From Acetobacteraceae bacterium UBA6159 (lineage in GTDB: Bacteria; Pseudomonadota; Alphaproteobacteria; Acetobacterales; Acetobacteraceae): DNA of 35,894 nt. Location: assembly GCA_002422345.1 (NCBI GenBank), contig DIUL01000168.1, positions 105,132-141,025 of the forward strand, written 5' to 3'. Below are positions 8,303-15,454 of the stretch, piece by piece; the first letter of the stretch is position 1, and the number at the start of each line of letters is the position of its first letter. The translations under genes were made by a program, and so were the position numbers. The notes under the pieces are model-generated. The model was not told the DNA's origin. It made no database searches and saw nothing but the letters and a program-made list of their open reading frames with translations.

Positions 8303-9391
8303 CTACGCCGCCCGCGTCTTCGCTCGGCGGCGGATGGCCACCAGGCCCAGCAACCAGGCCGCGCCCAGGGCCAGGGTCCCCGGCTCGGGCACGACGGTCA
8401 GATTCCAGCCGATCGTGTCGAAGCCGATCAGGTCGAGCGGCGTGACGATCAGCGTCTCTCCGGTCGCGATGGTCGGGTCCATGATGCCGAGGCCCAGGTT
8501 GTCCTTCCAGTGGCTGGCCTGCCGGCCGTCGCCATGGGTGATACCTTCCGCGAACCGACCCAGCGTCGTGGCGCAGTTATCGAGCGAGAAATTCTTGATC
8601 CCCGCCCCCGCGGTGAGGTCCAGCGTCGTGCCGTTGGCAGCCGAGGCGGTCGAGCAGCGGAACAGATCGAGCGGCGTGACGAAGGTGAAGAGCGCGTCCG
8701 GGAAGAAATTCGGGCTGGTGGAGTTGATGTCGAGGATGTCGACACCGCTGGTGAAGCCAAGGGCGTGCCCGATCTCATGGATCGCGAGGCCCACGAAATC
8801 GTAGGTGCCGCTGCTGACACCATTCGAGGAGTCGAAGTCGTAGCTGAAGCCCGTGCTGAACTGGATGAAGGCGTCGCAGTTGCCGATGCAGTTCAGCAGC
8901 GTTGACGGCGTGGTGGCCAGGCCAAGCGCCTTGGCGTTGGCCTGGGTCATGCGGATGGTAGTGTTGTTGGCGTCGCCGTCGTTGTCGACATAGGGCGTCG
9001 CGCTGCCCAGGCCGTTCGGGTTGTTGCTCGTATAATTCAGGTACATCGACACGCTGGCGGCGTTCGGCAGGTGCGCCAGGGCCGCGGTGTCGATCGCGCT
9101 GGACACATCCGCCGCCATCGCGGCCCGGACGGCGCTGTACGCATAATTCTGGTTGTTGGACGACGCGGAGGCCAGCACGCCGGACGACAGGGCGCCGGTG
9201 CCCACCGTCAGGTTGACCGTGACCGTGTCGGTGAAGGCCGAGGACCAGTAATTCGCGGCCGTCGTGAACGCCGCCTGCGCCTGCGCGGAGGTTCCCGCGA
9301 TGAATGCCAGGTTGAGCGTTGGCGTGGCCTGCGCGGGCGCCGACAATGCCATCAAGCCGACGGCAGCCGCCGCAATAATCGGAAAACGCAT
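8303..9391 (-). CDS. Exported HExxH metalloprotease with PEP-CTERM anchor
   Basis: Predicted secreted zinc endopeptidase, 362 residues. A signal peptide (residues 1-22, ending APAQA) precedes an extracellular domain with the zinc motif AIHEIGHALGF (H205, E206, H209). The third metzincin ligand, expected as His at 215, is a Ser; D218 or a later residue may coordinate zinc. LGIMDPTIATG near 305 resembles a Met-turn. The C-terminus is a PEP-CTERM tail: VPEPGTLALG, hydrophobic segment, IRRRAKTR. I recall this architecture as the NF038122-type metalloprotease family, but could not check it. It sits tail-to-tail with another PEP-CTERM gene, so both are likely surface proteins. Confidence 0.9.
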   Translation of the reverse strand: MRFPIIAAAAVGLMALSAPAQATPTLNLAFIAGTSAQAQAAFTTAANYWSSAFTDTVTVNLTVGTGALSSGVLASASSNNQNYAYSAVRAAMAADVSSAIDTAALAHLPNAASVSMYLNYTSNNPNGLGSATPYVDNDGDANNTTIRMTQANAKALGLATTPSTLLNCIGNCDAFIQFSTGFSYDFDSSNGVSSGTYDFVGLAIHEIGHALGFTSGVDILDINSTSPNFFPDALFTFVTPLDLFRCSTASAANGTTLDLTAGAGIKNFSLDNCATTLGRFAEGITHGDGRQASHWKDNLGLGIMDPTIATGETLIVTPLDLIGFDTIGWNLTVVPEPGTLALGAAWLLGLVAIRRRAKTRAA

Positions 9392-9472
9392 GAGACTCTG
9401 TCCGATCTGCCTTCAGGGGACGCTTCCCGCGCGGTGCAGGTCCGTCATTTCTTTGCAGCCTCAGTCAGCACA

Positions 9473-9512
9473 CATGAGTAGAATCAGGCAAGGACATTCA
9501 TGGCTACTCATG
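9473..9512. promoter_or_regulatory. 9-base inverted repeat in a divergent promoter region
   Basis: CATGAGTAG (9473-9481) and CTACTCATG (9504-9512) are perfect inverted repeats separated by 22 bases. They lie in the 178-base gap between the divergent metalloprotease and dehydrogenase genes, about 60 bases before the latter. The centre-to-centre distance of 31 bases is near three helical turns, which would suit a dimeric regulator. No regulator gene is adjacent, so the role is inferred. Confidence 0.4.
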
Positions 9513-9569
9513 ATGCCCTGCGGCAACACCCCGGATCTTCTGGGGTAAAAATTGGCGAGGAAACGAACC

Positions 9570-10460
9570 GTGGTAGAAAAAGTTGGCTTCGTGGGCCTGG
9601 GCAACATGGGCGGGCCGATGGCTCGGAACCTGCTGAAGGCCGGGATCAAGGTGGTCGTGCATGACCTCGATCCACGCAAGGTGCAGGCACTCGCCGAAGC
9701 GGGGGCCGAGGTCGCCCCGTCGCCCCAGGCGGTCGCGCGGGAAACGACCCGGTCCATTTGCATGGTCGAAACAACCGCGCAGGCCGAGTCGGTGATGCTC
9801 GGGGAAGCCGGTTTCATCCAGACCGCGAAGCCGGGTCATATCGTGATCTGCATGAGCACGGCCGACCCGTTCAAGCTGCGGGAGATGGAGCCGAAGCTGG
9901 CGGCCCAGGGCATCAGGCTGCTCGATGCCCCGGTCAGCGGCGGCACGTCCGGCGCGGCGGCAGGATCTCTGTCGATCATGGTAGGCGGGGACAAGGCCGT
10001 GTTCGACGCCTGCGCCGACCTGTTCGCGGCCATGGGCGGGAACGTGTTCCACGCCGGCAAGCTGGGCAACGGGCTGGCGATGAAGCTCATTAACAACATG
10101 CTGTTGCATGTGAACACGATCGCGGTGGCCGAGGCCCTGGTGATGGGTGCCAAGGCTGGCCTGGATATCCAGCAGTTGTTCGACATGGTGAGCGTGAGTT
10201 CCGGCAACTCCTGGGCATTCCAGGGGCGGGGCAAGAAGATGATCACGCGGGATTTCGGGCCGTCGGGGACGGTGGATATTTCGTTCAAGGATCAGGAGCT
10301 TGAGAACGGCCTGGCCAAAAGCCTGGGCGTGCCGGTGCTGATGGCCCCGATTTCCCAGCAGGCCTACCAGATGGCCCGGGCGATGGGGATCAACAAGGAA
10401 GACGGATCGGCGGTGATCAAGGTCTATGAGAAGCTGGTGGGGGTGGAGGTGAAGGCGTAA
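9570..10460 (+). CDS. NAD(P)-dependent beta-hydroxyacid dehydrogenase (3-hydroxyisobutyrate dehydrogenase family)
   Basis: Oxidises or reduces a beta-hydroxyacid/semialdehyde with NAD(P); the exact substrate cannot be read from sequence. Motifs in order: Rossmann loop GFVGLGNMGGPMA at the N-terminus, substrate-binding DAPVSGGTSGAAAGSLSIM, and the catalytic-lysine motif GNGLAMKLINN with Lys near residue 172. The length of 296 residues is standard. I choose GTG 9570 because GAGG (9557-9560) is 9 bases upstream; an in-frame TTG at 9552 would add six residues. Its stop is only 13 bases before the palindrome that controls the following toxin pair. Confidence 0.93.
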   Translation: MVEKVGFVGLGNMGGPMARNLLKAGIKVVVHDLDPRKVQALAEAGAEVAPSPQAVARETTRSICMVETTAQAESVMLGEAGFIQTAKPGHIVICMSTADPFKLREMEPKLAAQGIRLLDAPVSGGTSGAAAGSLSIMVGGDKAVFDACADLFAAMGGNVFHAGKLGNGLAMKLINNMLLHVNTIAVAEALVMGAKAGLDIQQLFDMVSVSSGNSWAFQGRGKKMITRDFGPSGTVDISFKDQELENGLAKSLGVPVLMAPISQQAYQMARAMGINKEDGSAVIKVYEKLVGVEVKA

Positions 10461-10473
10461 CGCCCTTGCGAAA

Positions 10474-10490
10474 ATACGGCTAAGCCGTAT
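10474..10490. promoter_or_regulatory. Perfect palindrome directly in front of brnT, probable operator
   Basis: ATACGGCT (10474-10481), one central A, then AGCCGTAT (10483-10490) form a perfect 17-base palindrome ending 3 bases before the brnT GTG. TTGCGA (10466-10471) and TATATC (10488-10493), 16 bases apart, could be the -35 and -10 elements, so the palindrome would fill the promoter spacer. BrnT operons are known to be autoregulated by their antitoxin. Confidence 0.6.
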
Positions 10491-10493
10491 ATC

Positions 10494-10784
10494 GTGGAAC
10501 ACGATGACTGCGAGTGGGACGACGCGAAAGCGGCCCTCAACCTCGCCAACCACGGTGTCAGCTTCGACGCCGCTCGGCTGGCCTGCCGAGACGCTTTCGC
10601 GCTTGTCCGGGAGGATCGGCGGGAGGCCTACCCCGAATCCCGCTACCTTCTGCTCGGCATGGCAGGGGATCGCCTGCTCGCGGTCGCCTACACGCTGCGC
10701 GGGGAACGCATCCGGATCATCTCGGCGCGCCTGGCGGAACCACGGGAAAGACGACGTTACCATGAAGAGAATACCGACGACTGA
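10494..10784 (+). CDS. brnT: BrnT-family ribonuclease toxin
   Basis: BrnT toxins are RelE-fold ribonucleases that stop translation; the prototype is from Brucella. This 96-residue protein has the family layout: CEWDDAKAALNLANHGVSFDAA at the N-terminus, the middle strand YLLLGMAGDRLLAVAYTLRGERIRIISARLA, and the closing RERRRYHEE. The start is GTG 10494. No ribosome binding site is visible because the palindrome and possible -10 element occupy that place, so a leaderless or nearly leaderless message is likely. It overlaps the next gene by 23 bases. The partner is an HTH protein and not the usual ribbon-helix-helix BrnA. Confidence 0.9.
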   Translation: MEHDDCEWDDAKAALNLANHGVSFDAARLACRDAFALVREDRREAYPESRYLLLGMAGDRLLAVAYTLRGERIRIISARLAEPRERRRYHEENTDD

Positions 10785-11106
10785 CGACCCGATCGATTGG
10801 CACGCGGCGGATGCGATGACGGAAGCCGAGCGTCACGCCGCGGCGATGGCTGATCCCGATGCCAGGCCCATGACCGACGATGAATGGGCAGCCGCGCCAC
10901 GGGTACCCAGGGTGGCCATCATTCGCCGAGCCCTGCGATTGAGCCAGGAGGAATTCGCGGCCCGGTTTCACATCCCGGTCGGTACGCTGCGGGACTGGGA
11001 ACAAGGCCGAAAAGAACCCGATACGGCCGCGAGGGCCTATCTGCGCGTGATCGCGCGGGAACCGGAAATCGTCCGCAGGGCCTTGTCATCTTCCCCGGGG
11101 GAATAG
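10762..11106 (+). CDS. XRE-type helix-turn-helix antitoxin paired with BrnT
   Basis: Predicted antitoxin and repressor, 114 residues. Residues 1-48 are acidic (DDPIDWHAADAMTEAERHAAAMADPDA, then PMTDDEWAAAP) and probably mask the toxin. Residues 50-97 form an HTH domain (VAIIRRALRLSQEEFAARFHI, then PVGTLRDWEQGRKEPD), similar to HTH antitoxins of RelE/HigB-like systems. ATG 10762 lies within the 3' end of brnT, so translation is coupled. The N-terminal DDEWAAAPRV resembles the corresponding stretch of BrnA antitoxins, so the HTH may replace the usual DNA-binding domain. The palindrome at 10474-10490 is its likely binding site. Confidence 0.88.
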   Translation: MKRIPTTDDPIDWHAADAMTEAERHAAAMADPDARPMTDDEWAAAPRVPRVAIIRRALRLSQEEFAARFHIPVGTLRDWEQGRKEPDTAARAYLRVIAREPEIVRRALSSSPGE

Positions 11107-11116
11107 CACACGCGAA

Positions 11117-11147
11117 AAGCCCGGAACCCTGACAGGGTTCCGGGCTT
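11117..11147. terminator. Bidirectional intrinsic terminator between the BrnT pair and rpmB
   Basis: A perfect 14-base stem (11117-11130 with 11134-11147) closes a 3-base loop. On the minus strand it is followed by TTTT (complement of 11115-11118), giving a good terminator for rpmB. On the plus strand the U-tract is weak (CTTCTCC), but the stem is strong enough to limit read-through from the toxin operon, whose stop is 11 bases upstream. Confidence 0.88.
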
Positions 11148-11170
11148 CTCCGTATCTGGGACCGATAAAA

Positions 11171-11479
11171 TCAGGCAGCGGCGGCTGCGGCGGCCTTCTT
11201 GTCGCGCGCCCGCTCGATCCGGCGCTTCAGCGCGCGGCCTTCCGGGGTCAGCTTCGTGTTCGGCGTGCCGAGGAGGAACGCGTCGATGCCGCCATTATGC
11301 TCCACGGTGCGGATGCCGCGGGTGCAGAGGCGCATGCGCACCGCGCTGCCCAACGTATCCGACAGCATCGACGTCACCTGCATGTTGGGCAGGAAACGGC
11401 GGCGGGTCTTATTGTTGGCGTGGCTGACATTGTTGCCGCTCAAAACGCCCTTGCCAGTAATCTCACAGCGGCGAGACAT
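11171..11479 (-). CDS. rpmB: 50S ribosomal protein L28
   Basis: Structural protein of the large ribosomal subunit, 102 residues. It starts with the L28 signature MSRRCEITGKG, followed by GNNVSHANNKTRRRFLPN and LCTRGIRTVEHNGGID. The length of about 100 residues, with an Ala/Lys-rich tail, is the alphaproteobacterial long form. ATG 11479 has GGATGGAG upstream; a longer open frame upstream is not homologous. It is the last gene before the terminator at 11117-11147. The Atm1-type exporter and a small unknown gene lie upstream on the same strand. Confidence 0.97.
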   Translation of the reverse strand: MSRRCEITGKGVLSGNNVSHANNKTRRRFLPNMQVTSMLSDTLGSAVRMRLCTRGIRTVEHNGGIDAFLLGTPNTKLTPEGRALKRRIERARDKKAAAAAAA

Positions 11480-11555
11480 CGCACTCCATCCTTCGGTCCA
11501 GCGTAGAAGGCGCGGGTTATGACGACAGACCCGCCCCGCGTCAAGGAACAACCGG

Positions 11556-11801
11556 CTATTGCGACCGGCCAGGCCCCCGCAATTCGCCCGCGCGGACGCT
11601 GGCGATGGCGTTATTCAGGATTTGCACGATCACTTCGTCGCTGACACTGCGGGCCAGCAGCGCCATCGATCCGCCCAGCAGGGCCGAGGCGACGGCCACC
11701 GGCGGGATATCCTGCCCGATCATGTATTCAATCGCCTTGTCCACGACCGAGCCCGCATGGCTGAGTTCCGTGGGGGCGCCGTCGTCCTGGCCTTCCTGCA
11801 T
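11556..11801 (-). CDS. Small protein of unknown function downstream of the Atm1-like exporter
   Basis: I do not recognise the family. The 81-residue product has an acidic N-terminus, a hydrophobic helix-prone middle (DIPPVAVASALLGGSMALLARSV) and a Ser/Arg-rich end. The middle could be an amphipathic helix or a weak membrane segment. It starts 18 bases after the exporter stop with AGGAGAG upstream, so the two genes are probably co-transcribed. Its codon use looks like its neighbours, which supports a real gene. A link to the exporter is inferred from position only. Confidence 0.65.
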   Translation of the reverse strand: MQEGQDDGAPTELSHAGSVVDKAIEYMIGQDIPPVAVASALLGGSMALLARSVSDEVIVQILNNAIASVRAGELRGPGRSQ

Positions 11802-11819
11802 CGTCTCTCTCCTGTCGTC

Positions 11820-13658
11820 CTATTGCGCCGCCAGAGGCTCCGCCTCCTCCGCCGCCTGCATGGTCCACATACGGGCGTAAAGCCCGCCTCGCGCCAGCAG
11901 GGCGGCGTGGCTGCCCTGTTCGGCGATCCGCCCGTCATCGAGCACGATGATCTCATCCGCGTCGACCACGGTGGACAGCCGGTGCGCGATCACCAGGGTC
12001 GTCCGATGCGACGCGACGGCGCCCAGGGCGGTCTGGATATCCTGCTCGGTCCTGGTGTCCAGCGCGCTCGTCGCCTCATCCAGAATCAGGATGCGCGGGT
12101 TCTTCAGGATCGTCCGGGCGATGGCCACGCGCTGCTTTTCCCCGCCCGACAGCTTCAGGCCGCGTTCACCCACGCGGGTGTCGTAGCCCTCCGGCAGGCG
12201 CAGCACGAAATCATGCACCTGGGCCGAGCGGGCGGCCTGCTCGATCTCCTCCTGGGAAGCGCCGGGCCGGCCGTAGCCGATATTGTAGCGGATGGTGTCG
12301 TTGAACAGGACGGTATCCTGCGGCACCACGCCGATCGCCGCCCGCACGCTGTCCTGGGTCACGTCGCGGATGTCCTGCCCGTCGATCAGGATGCGCCCGC
12401 CGGTCACGTCGTAGAACCGGAACAGCAGGCGGCTGATGGTCGACTTGCCGGCCCCGGTCTGGCCCACGATCGCGAGCTTGCGGCCCGCCGGGATCGTGAA
12501 GCTGACGCCCTTCAGGATTTCCCGGTTCGGCTGATAGCCGAAATGGACATCGTCGAACCGGACCTCTCCGGTTGCGACCAGCGCGGGGGCGCCTGGCTTG
12601 TCGGTGATCTCGTGGTCGATCCGCAGCAGGTTGAACATCTGCTCCATGTCGACCAGGCCCTGCTTGATGGTCATGTAGACCATGCCCAGGAAGTTCAGCG
12701 GCTGGTAAAGCTGGATGAGATAGGTGTTGATCAGCACGAACTTGCCGATGGTCATGCTGCCGTCCTCGAACCCCTTGGCCGAGAGCAGCATGATGACCGT
12801 CAGGCCCACGGCGATGATCGCCGCCTGCCCCAGGTTCAGCATGTTCAACGAAACCTGGACGCGCACCGCCGCCCGCTCATACCGCGCCAGCGCGCTGTCG
12901 TAGCGCGTGGCCTCATGCGCCTCGTTGTTGAAGTACTTGACGGTTTCGTAGTTCAGCAGGCTGTCCAGCGCCTTGGTGGAGGCGTCGTTGTCCGTGTCGT
13001 TCATCGTCCGGCGATACCGCCCGCGCTGGCTGGCGAGCAGCCCCGTGAAGGCGACATAGGCCAGCACGGCCGAACAGGTGATGGCGGCATAGCGCCAGTC
13101 GAACATGTACCAGATGATGGCCGTGACCATCACCAGTTCCAGCGCCGTGGGGACGACGTTGAACACCGCGAGCCGCAGGACCGACTGCATCCCCTGCGTG
13201 CCGCGATCGATCACCCGGGACAGGCCGCCGGTCTGGCGATCCAGGTGGAAGCGCAGGCTGACGCCGTGCAGATGCCGGAAGGTCCGCAGTGCCAGCAGCC
13301 GCACCGCCCTCTGCTGGACCGAGGCGAACAGCGCGTCCCGGATTTCTCCGAACCCCGCCCCGCCGACCCGTGCCAGGCCATAGGCGATGATCAGGGCGCC
13401 GACGATCGCGAAACTCGCCGCGGGACCCGAGGCCGGGGCCAGCGCATCCACGGTCCGGCCATACAGGATCGGCACATAGACCGTGGCGACCTTGGCAAGG
13501 AACATAAAGACCAGCGCCACGACAACGCGCACCTTCGCGCCCGGATTGCCGGCCGGCCAAAGATAGGGGAGCAGGGCCACCACGGTCTGGAAGCCGGAGC
13601 GCTGGGTAGGGACCGCTGCTGGCAAATCGGCTGGCGGTACGGCCTGGTATCGTCTCAT
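11820..13658 (-). CDS. Atm1/HMT1-type ABC exporter (fused permease and ATPase)
   Basis: Half-transporter that forms a homodimer in the inner membrane. The Atm1 branch exports glutathione-linked sulfur or metal compounds and supports iron-sulfur or heavy-metal homeostasis. The 612-residue protein has six predicted membrane helices, then the Atm1 hallmark region LLNYETVKYFNNEAHEATRYD and SLNMLNLGQAAII, then the ATPase: Walker A GQTGAGKST (399-407), signature LSGGEKQRVAIA, Walker B ILILDEATSALD and H-loop VIAHRLSTV. The start is ATG 13658 with a weak ribosome binding site (CCAGGG). It is divergent from the NUDIX gene, with an inverted repeat between. The exact substrate is not decidable. Confidence 0.93.
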   Translation of the reverse strand: MRRYQAVPPADLPAAVPTQRSGFQTVVALLPYLWPAGNPGAKVRVVVALVFMFLAKVATVYVPILYGRTVDALAPASGPAASFAIVGALIIAYGLARVGGAGFGEIRDALFASVQQRAVRLLALRTFRHLHGVSLRFHLDRQTGGLSRVIDRGTQGMQSVLRLAVFNVVPTALELVMVTAIIWYMFDWRYAAITCSAVLAYVAFTGLLASQRGRYRRTMNDTDNDASTKALDSLLNYETVKYFNNEAHEATRYDSALARYERAAVRVQVSLNMLNLGQAAIIAVGLTVIMLLSAKGFEDGSMTIGKFVLINTYLIQLYQPLNFLGMVYMTIKQGLVDMEQMFNLLRIDHEITDKPGAPALVATGEVRFDDVHFGYQPNREILKGVSFTIPAGRKLAIVGQTGAGKSTISRLLFRFYDVTGGRILIDGQDIRDVTQDSVRAAIGVVPQDTVLFNDTIRYNIGYGRPGASQEEIEQAARSAQVHDFVLRLPEGYDTRVGERGLKLSGGEKQRVAIARTILKNPRILILDEATSALDTRTEQDIQTALGAVASHRTTLVIAHRLSTVVDADEIIVLDDGRIAEQGSHAALLARGGLYARMWTMQAAEEAEPLAAQ

Positions 13659-13674
13659 GCCCTGGATGTGGCAT

Positions 13675-13700
13675 GGTCGCCTGGCATTTGAAAGGCGACC
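13675..13700. promoter_or_regulatory. Inverted repeat between the divergent exporter and NUDIX genes
   Basis: GGTCGCC (13675-13681) and GGCGACC (13694-13700) are perfect 7-base inverted repeats with a 12-base AT-richer spacer. They lie in the 73-base gap between the two divergent starts and could serve one regulator for both genes, or simply form a hairpin in a 5' leader. Confidence 0.35.
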
Positions 13701-13731
13701 GGGGGCGATTGTGACAAACCGGACAGGATTC

Positions 13732-14544
13732 ATGCGGCATATCCAGGCCTGCACGGACGCCGAACTCCCCGGCGACCGCGTGGCGTTCCGCATCGGTGAG
13801 CAGGCCGTGGGCTGGATCAGGCCGGACATGCTGGATGACCTGGCGGCGTTTCCGTCGCTCCGCTTCGCACCCGACAGCATCAGCCTGACCGACGCTCAGG
13901 CCCTGCCCGAAATCGCCCGTGCCCTGTCAGAGCAAGGCTATTTCCGCTGGCGCCGAGAAGCGTTCGACGTGCGCGCCATGCCCGAGGGACCCGCGCTGGC
14001 CCAGATCGACCGTGGCGCCATCCCCTCCTTCGGCGTGATGGCGGCGGGCGCGCACGTAAACGGCTTGGTCCGCGACGGGGCTCGGGTCAGTCTGTGGATT
14101 GCCCGTCGCGCCATGGACAAGCTGCTGGACCCCGGGAAGCTGGATCATGTGGTGGCCGGTGGCGTCCCGGCCGGGCTGACCCCGTTCGAGACCCTGGTGA
14201 AGGAAGCCGCCGAGGAGGCGTCCATCCCGCCGCACCTCGCCAACCAGGCCCGCCTCGTCAGTCACCTCACCTACGCCATGGCTCGGCCCGAGGGGCTGCG
14301 ACGGGACTGGCTGTATTGCTACGACCTGAACCTGCCCCCGGATTTCACGCCCCTGGCCGCGGATGGAGAGGTCGAGTCGTTCGAGCTATGGCCGATCGAA
14401 CGGGCGATGGAGGCGGTGCGGGACACCGACGACTTCAAGTTCAACGTGAACCTGGTGCTGATCGACCTGTTCATCCGCCTGGACCTGATCCGTGGCGCCG
14501 AGGCCACGAGCCTGCGGGCGGGGTTGAGCCGCGGCGGGGTGTAG
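13732..14544 (+). CDS. NUDIX hydrolase family protein with DUF4743 N-terminus (NUDT20/24-like)
   Basis: Nucleotide-diphosphate-type hydrolase of the group that includes yeast YJR142W and plant NUDT20/24; some members hydrolyse damaged thiamine diphosphates. Residues 1-110 match DUF4743 (RHIQACTDAEL, VGWIRPDMLDDL). The modified NUDIX box runs from residue 143: AGGVPAGLTPFETLVKEAAEEAS. The usual first Glu is Leu, Arg is Lys and the final Gly is Ser, but the metal-binding Glu cluster KEAAEE is kept; this variant is normal for the group. WLYCYDLNLPPDFTP is also typical. ATG 13732 has AGGA close upstream. GTG 13711 is an alternative that would add TNRTGF. Confidence 0.9.
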   Translation: MRHIQACTDAELPGDRVAFRIGEQAVGWIRPDMLDDLAAFPSLRFAPDSISLTDAQALPEIARALSEQGYFRWRREAFDVRAMPEGPALAQIDRGAIPSFGVMAAGAHVNGLVRDGARVSLWIARRAMDKLLDPGKLDHVVAGGVPAGLTPFETLVKEAAEEASIPPHLANQARLVSHLTYAMARPEGLRRDWLYCYDLNLPPDFTPLAADGEVESFELWPIERAMEAVRDTDDFKFNVNLVLIDLFIRLDLIRGAEATSLRAGLSRGGV

Positions 14545-14559
14545 GTCTGGGACGCTCCC

Positions 14560-14591
14560 CCGTCATGGCGGCCGCAGGGCCGCCACCCACG
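14560..14591 (+). repeat. Short palindromic repeat element, copy B
   Basis: The ends CCGTCATGG and CCACCCACG are the same as in the element at 17380-17412. The core differs but still folds: GGCGGCC (14567-14573), loop GCAG, GGCCGCC (14578-14584). Same ends and same folding with different stem bases suggest a structured dispersed element. It lies 16 bases after the NUDIX stop. Confidence 0.6.
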
Positions 14592-14682
14592 TCTTTTCCG
14601 CCCTGACCGACAAAGTCGTGGCTGGTGGGGCACAGGCGCGGCGACGACGGATCAGTTCAGTCGTCGCGCGCTCCTGAACGAC

Positions 14683-14724
14683 AAAGGGCCAACCACCGCC
14701 GGAAAGCGGATGATTGACCCTTTT
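14683..14724. terminator. Probable terminator between the convergent NUDIX and DUF4167 genes
   Basis: AAAGGGCCAA (14683-14692) pairs with TTGACCCTTT (14714-14723) with one mismatch. A small inner stem CCGC/GCGG extends it, and TTTT follows on the plus strand. On the minus strand the stem would also serve DUF4167, whose stop is 14 bases away. A separate 8-base inverted repeat at 14641-14648/14660-14667 lies just upstream. Confidence 0.55.
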
Positions 14725-14737
14725 GGTGTTCGCTCGC

Positions 14738-15211
14738 TCAGCCCTCGGGCGGAGCAGCCGCGATCGGGATTTCCCGCGGGTCGGGCTGGTCGCCCACGCC
14801 GGCGACGCGGATTTCTTCCGCCTCCCCCTGGTCACCCTGAGAGCCCTGGCCGCCTTCATCGCCATTCTGGTACTGGCGACGCTGCGGCGCCTGCGCCTGA
14901 CCCTGCTGGGCCGCCTGGTTCATGGCGTTCAGGATACGGAAGTAGTGCTCCGCGTGCTGGAAATAGCTCTCGGCATTGACCCGGTCGCCGCTGCTCGTCG
15001 CGTCGCGGCCAAGCTGGAGGTATTTCTCGAAAAGCTGCTGCGCCGTGCCGCGCACGCGCACATCCGGGCCATTGCTGTCGAAAACATGGTTCCGGTTCAT
15101 GGGGATATTGGCGCCACCGCTGTGGTGTCGCACAGTTCCCCCGCCACCGCCGCCACTACTGCCCCCGCCGCCGGAGCGATGGTTGCGGCCACGCATGCGT
15201 TTTATGTTCAT
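14738..15211 (-). CDS. DUF4167-domain protein
   Basis: Alphaproteobacterial protein of unknown function, 157 residues, in its usual place downstream of prmC. The N-terminus is basic (NIKRMRGRNHRSG) and followed by a Ser/Gly run, which suggests RNA contact. The conserved DUF4167 core follows: NRNHVFDSNGPDVRVRGTAQ, then QLFEKYLQLGRDATSSGDRV and NAESYFQHAEHYFRIL. The C-terminal third is low-complexity, rich in Gln, Gly and Glu. ATG 15211 gives the family's standard beginning (MN-basic stretch). A 243-base gap separates it from prmC and probably holds its own promoter. Confidence 0.93.
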   Translation of the reverse strand: MNIKRMRGRNHRSGGGGSSGGGGGGTVRHHSGGANIPMNRNHVFDSNGPDVRVRGTAQQLFEKYLQLGRDATSSGDRVNAESYFQHAEHYFRILNAMNQAAQQGQAQAPQRRQYQNGDEGGQGSQGDQGEAEEIRVAGVGDQPDPREIPIAAAPPEG

Positions 15212-15454
15212 ACTTCTGCCGTCGCGCTTTCCGGTTGCGGGCAGCCGGCCTGGGGCCGGGACACACATTTCATGCGCCCCAAGGGGGACTTCCCCCTCGG
15301 CTCACCTGAGTTAGTTCGGCTTTGGTGCTGGCCCATGGTGCGCCCCGATCAAGAGCCACGGATCGGGGGTAAGCCATGTCAGGACAGCCGCAAAACAGCG
15401 GTCCCTGCCACCTTGCAATCCTAATGCGCCGATGCCGCAAAGCCAAACTATTTT

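Noticed and set aside
11559..13691. A 710-codon open frame on the plus strand, opposite the Atm1-like exporter.
   Set aside because: Same reason: it is a mirror of a clear ABC exporter, and its composition is His/Gln/Asp/Arg-rich and unlike a real protein.
15343..15368. CCCCGATC/GATCGGGG inverted repeat with a 10-base loop in the prmC-DUF4167 gap.
   Set aside because: No T run on either strand and no obvious gene to regulate at that spacing; chance is plausible in GC-rich DNA.
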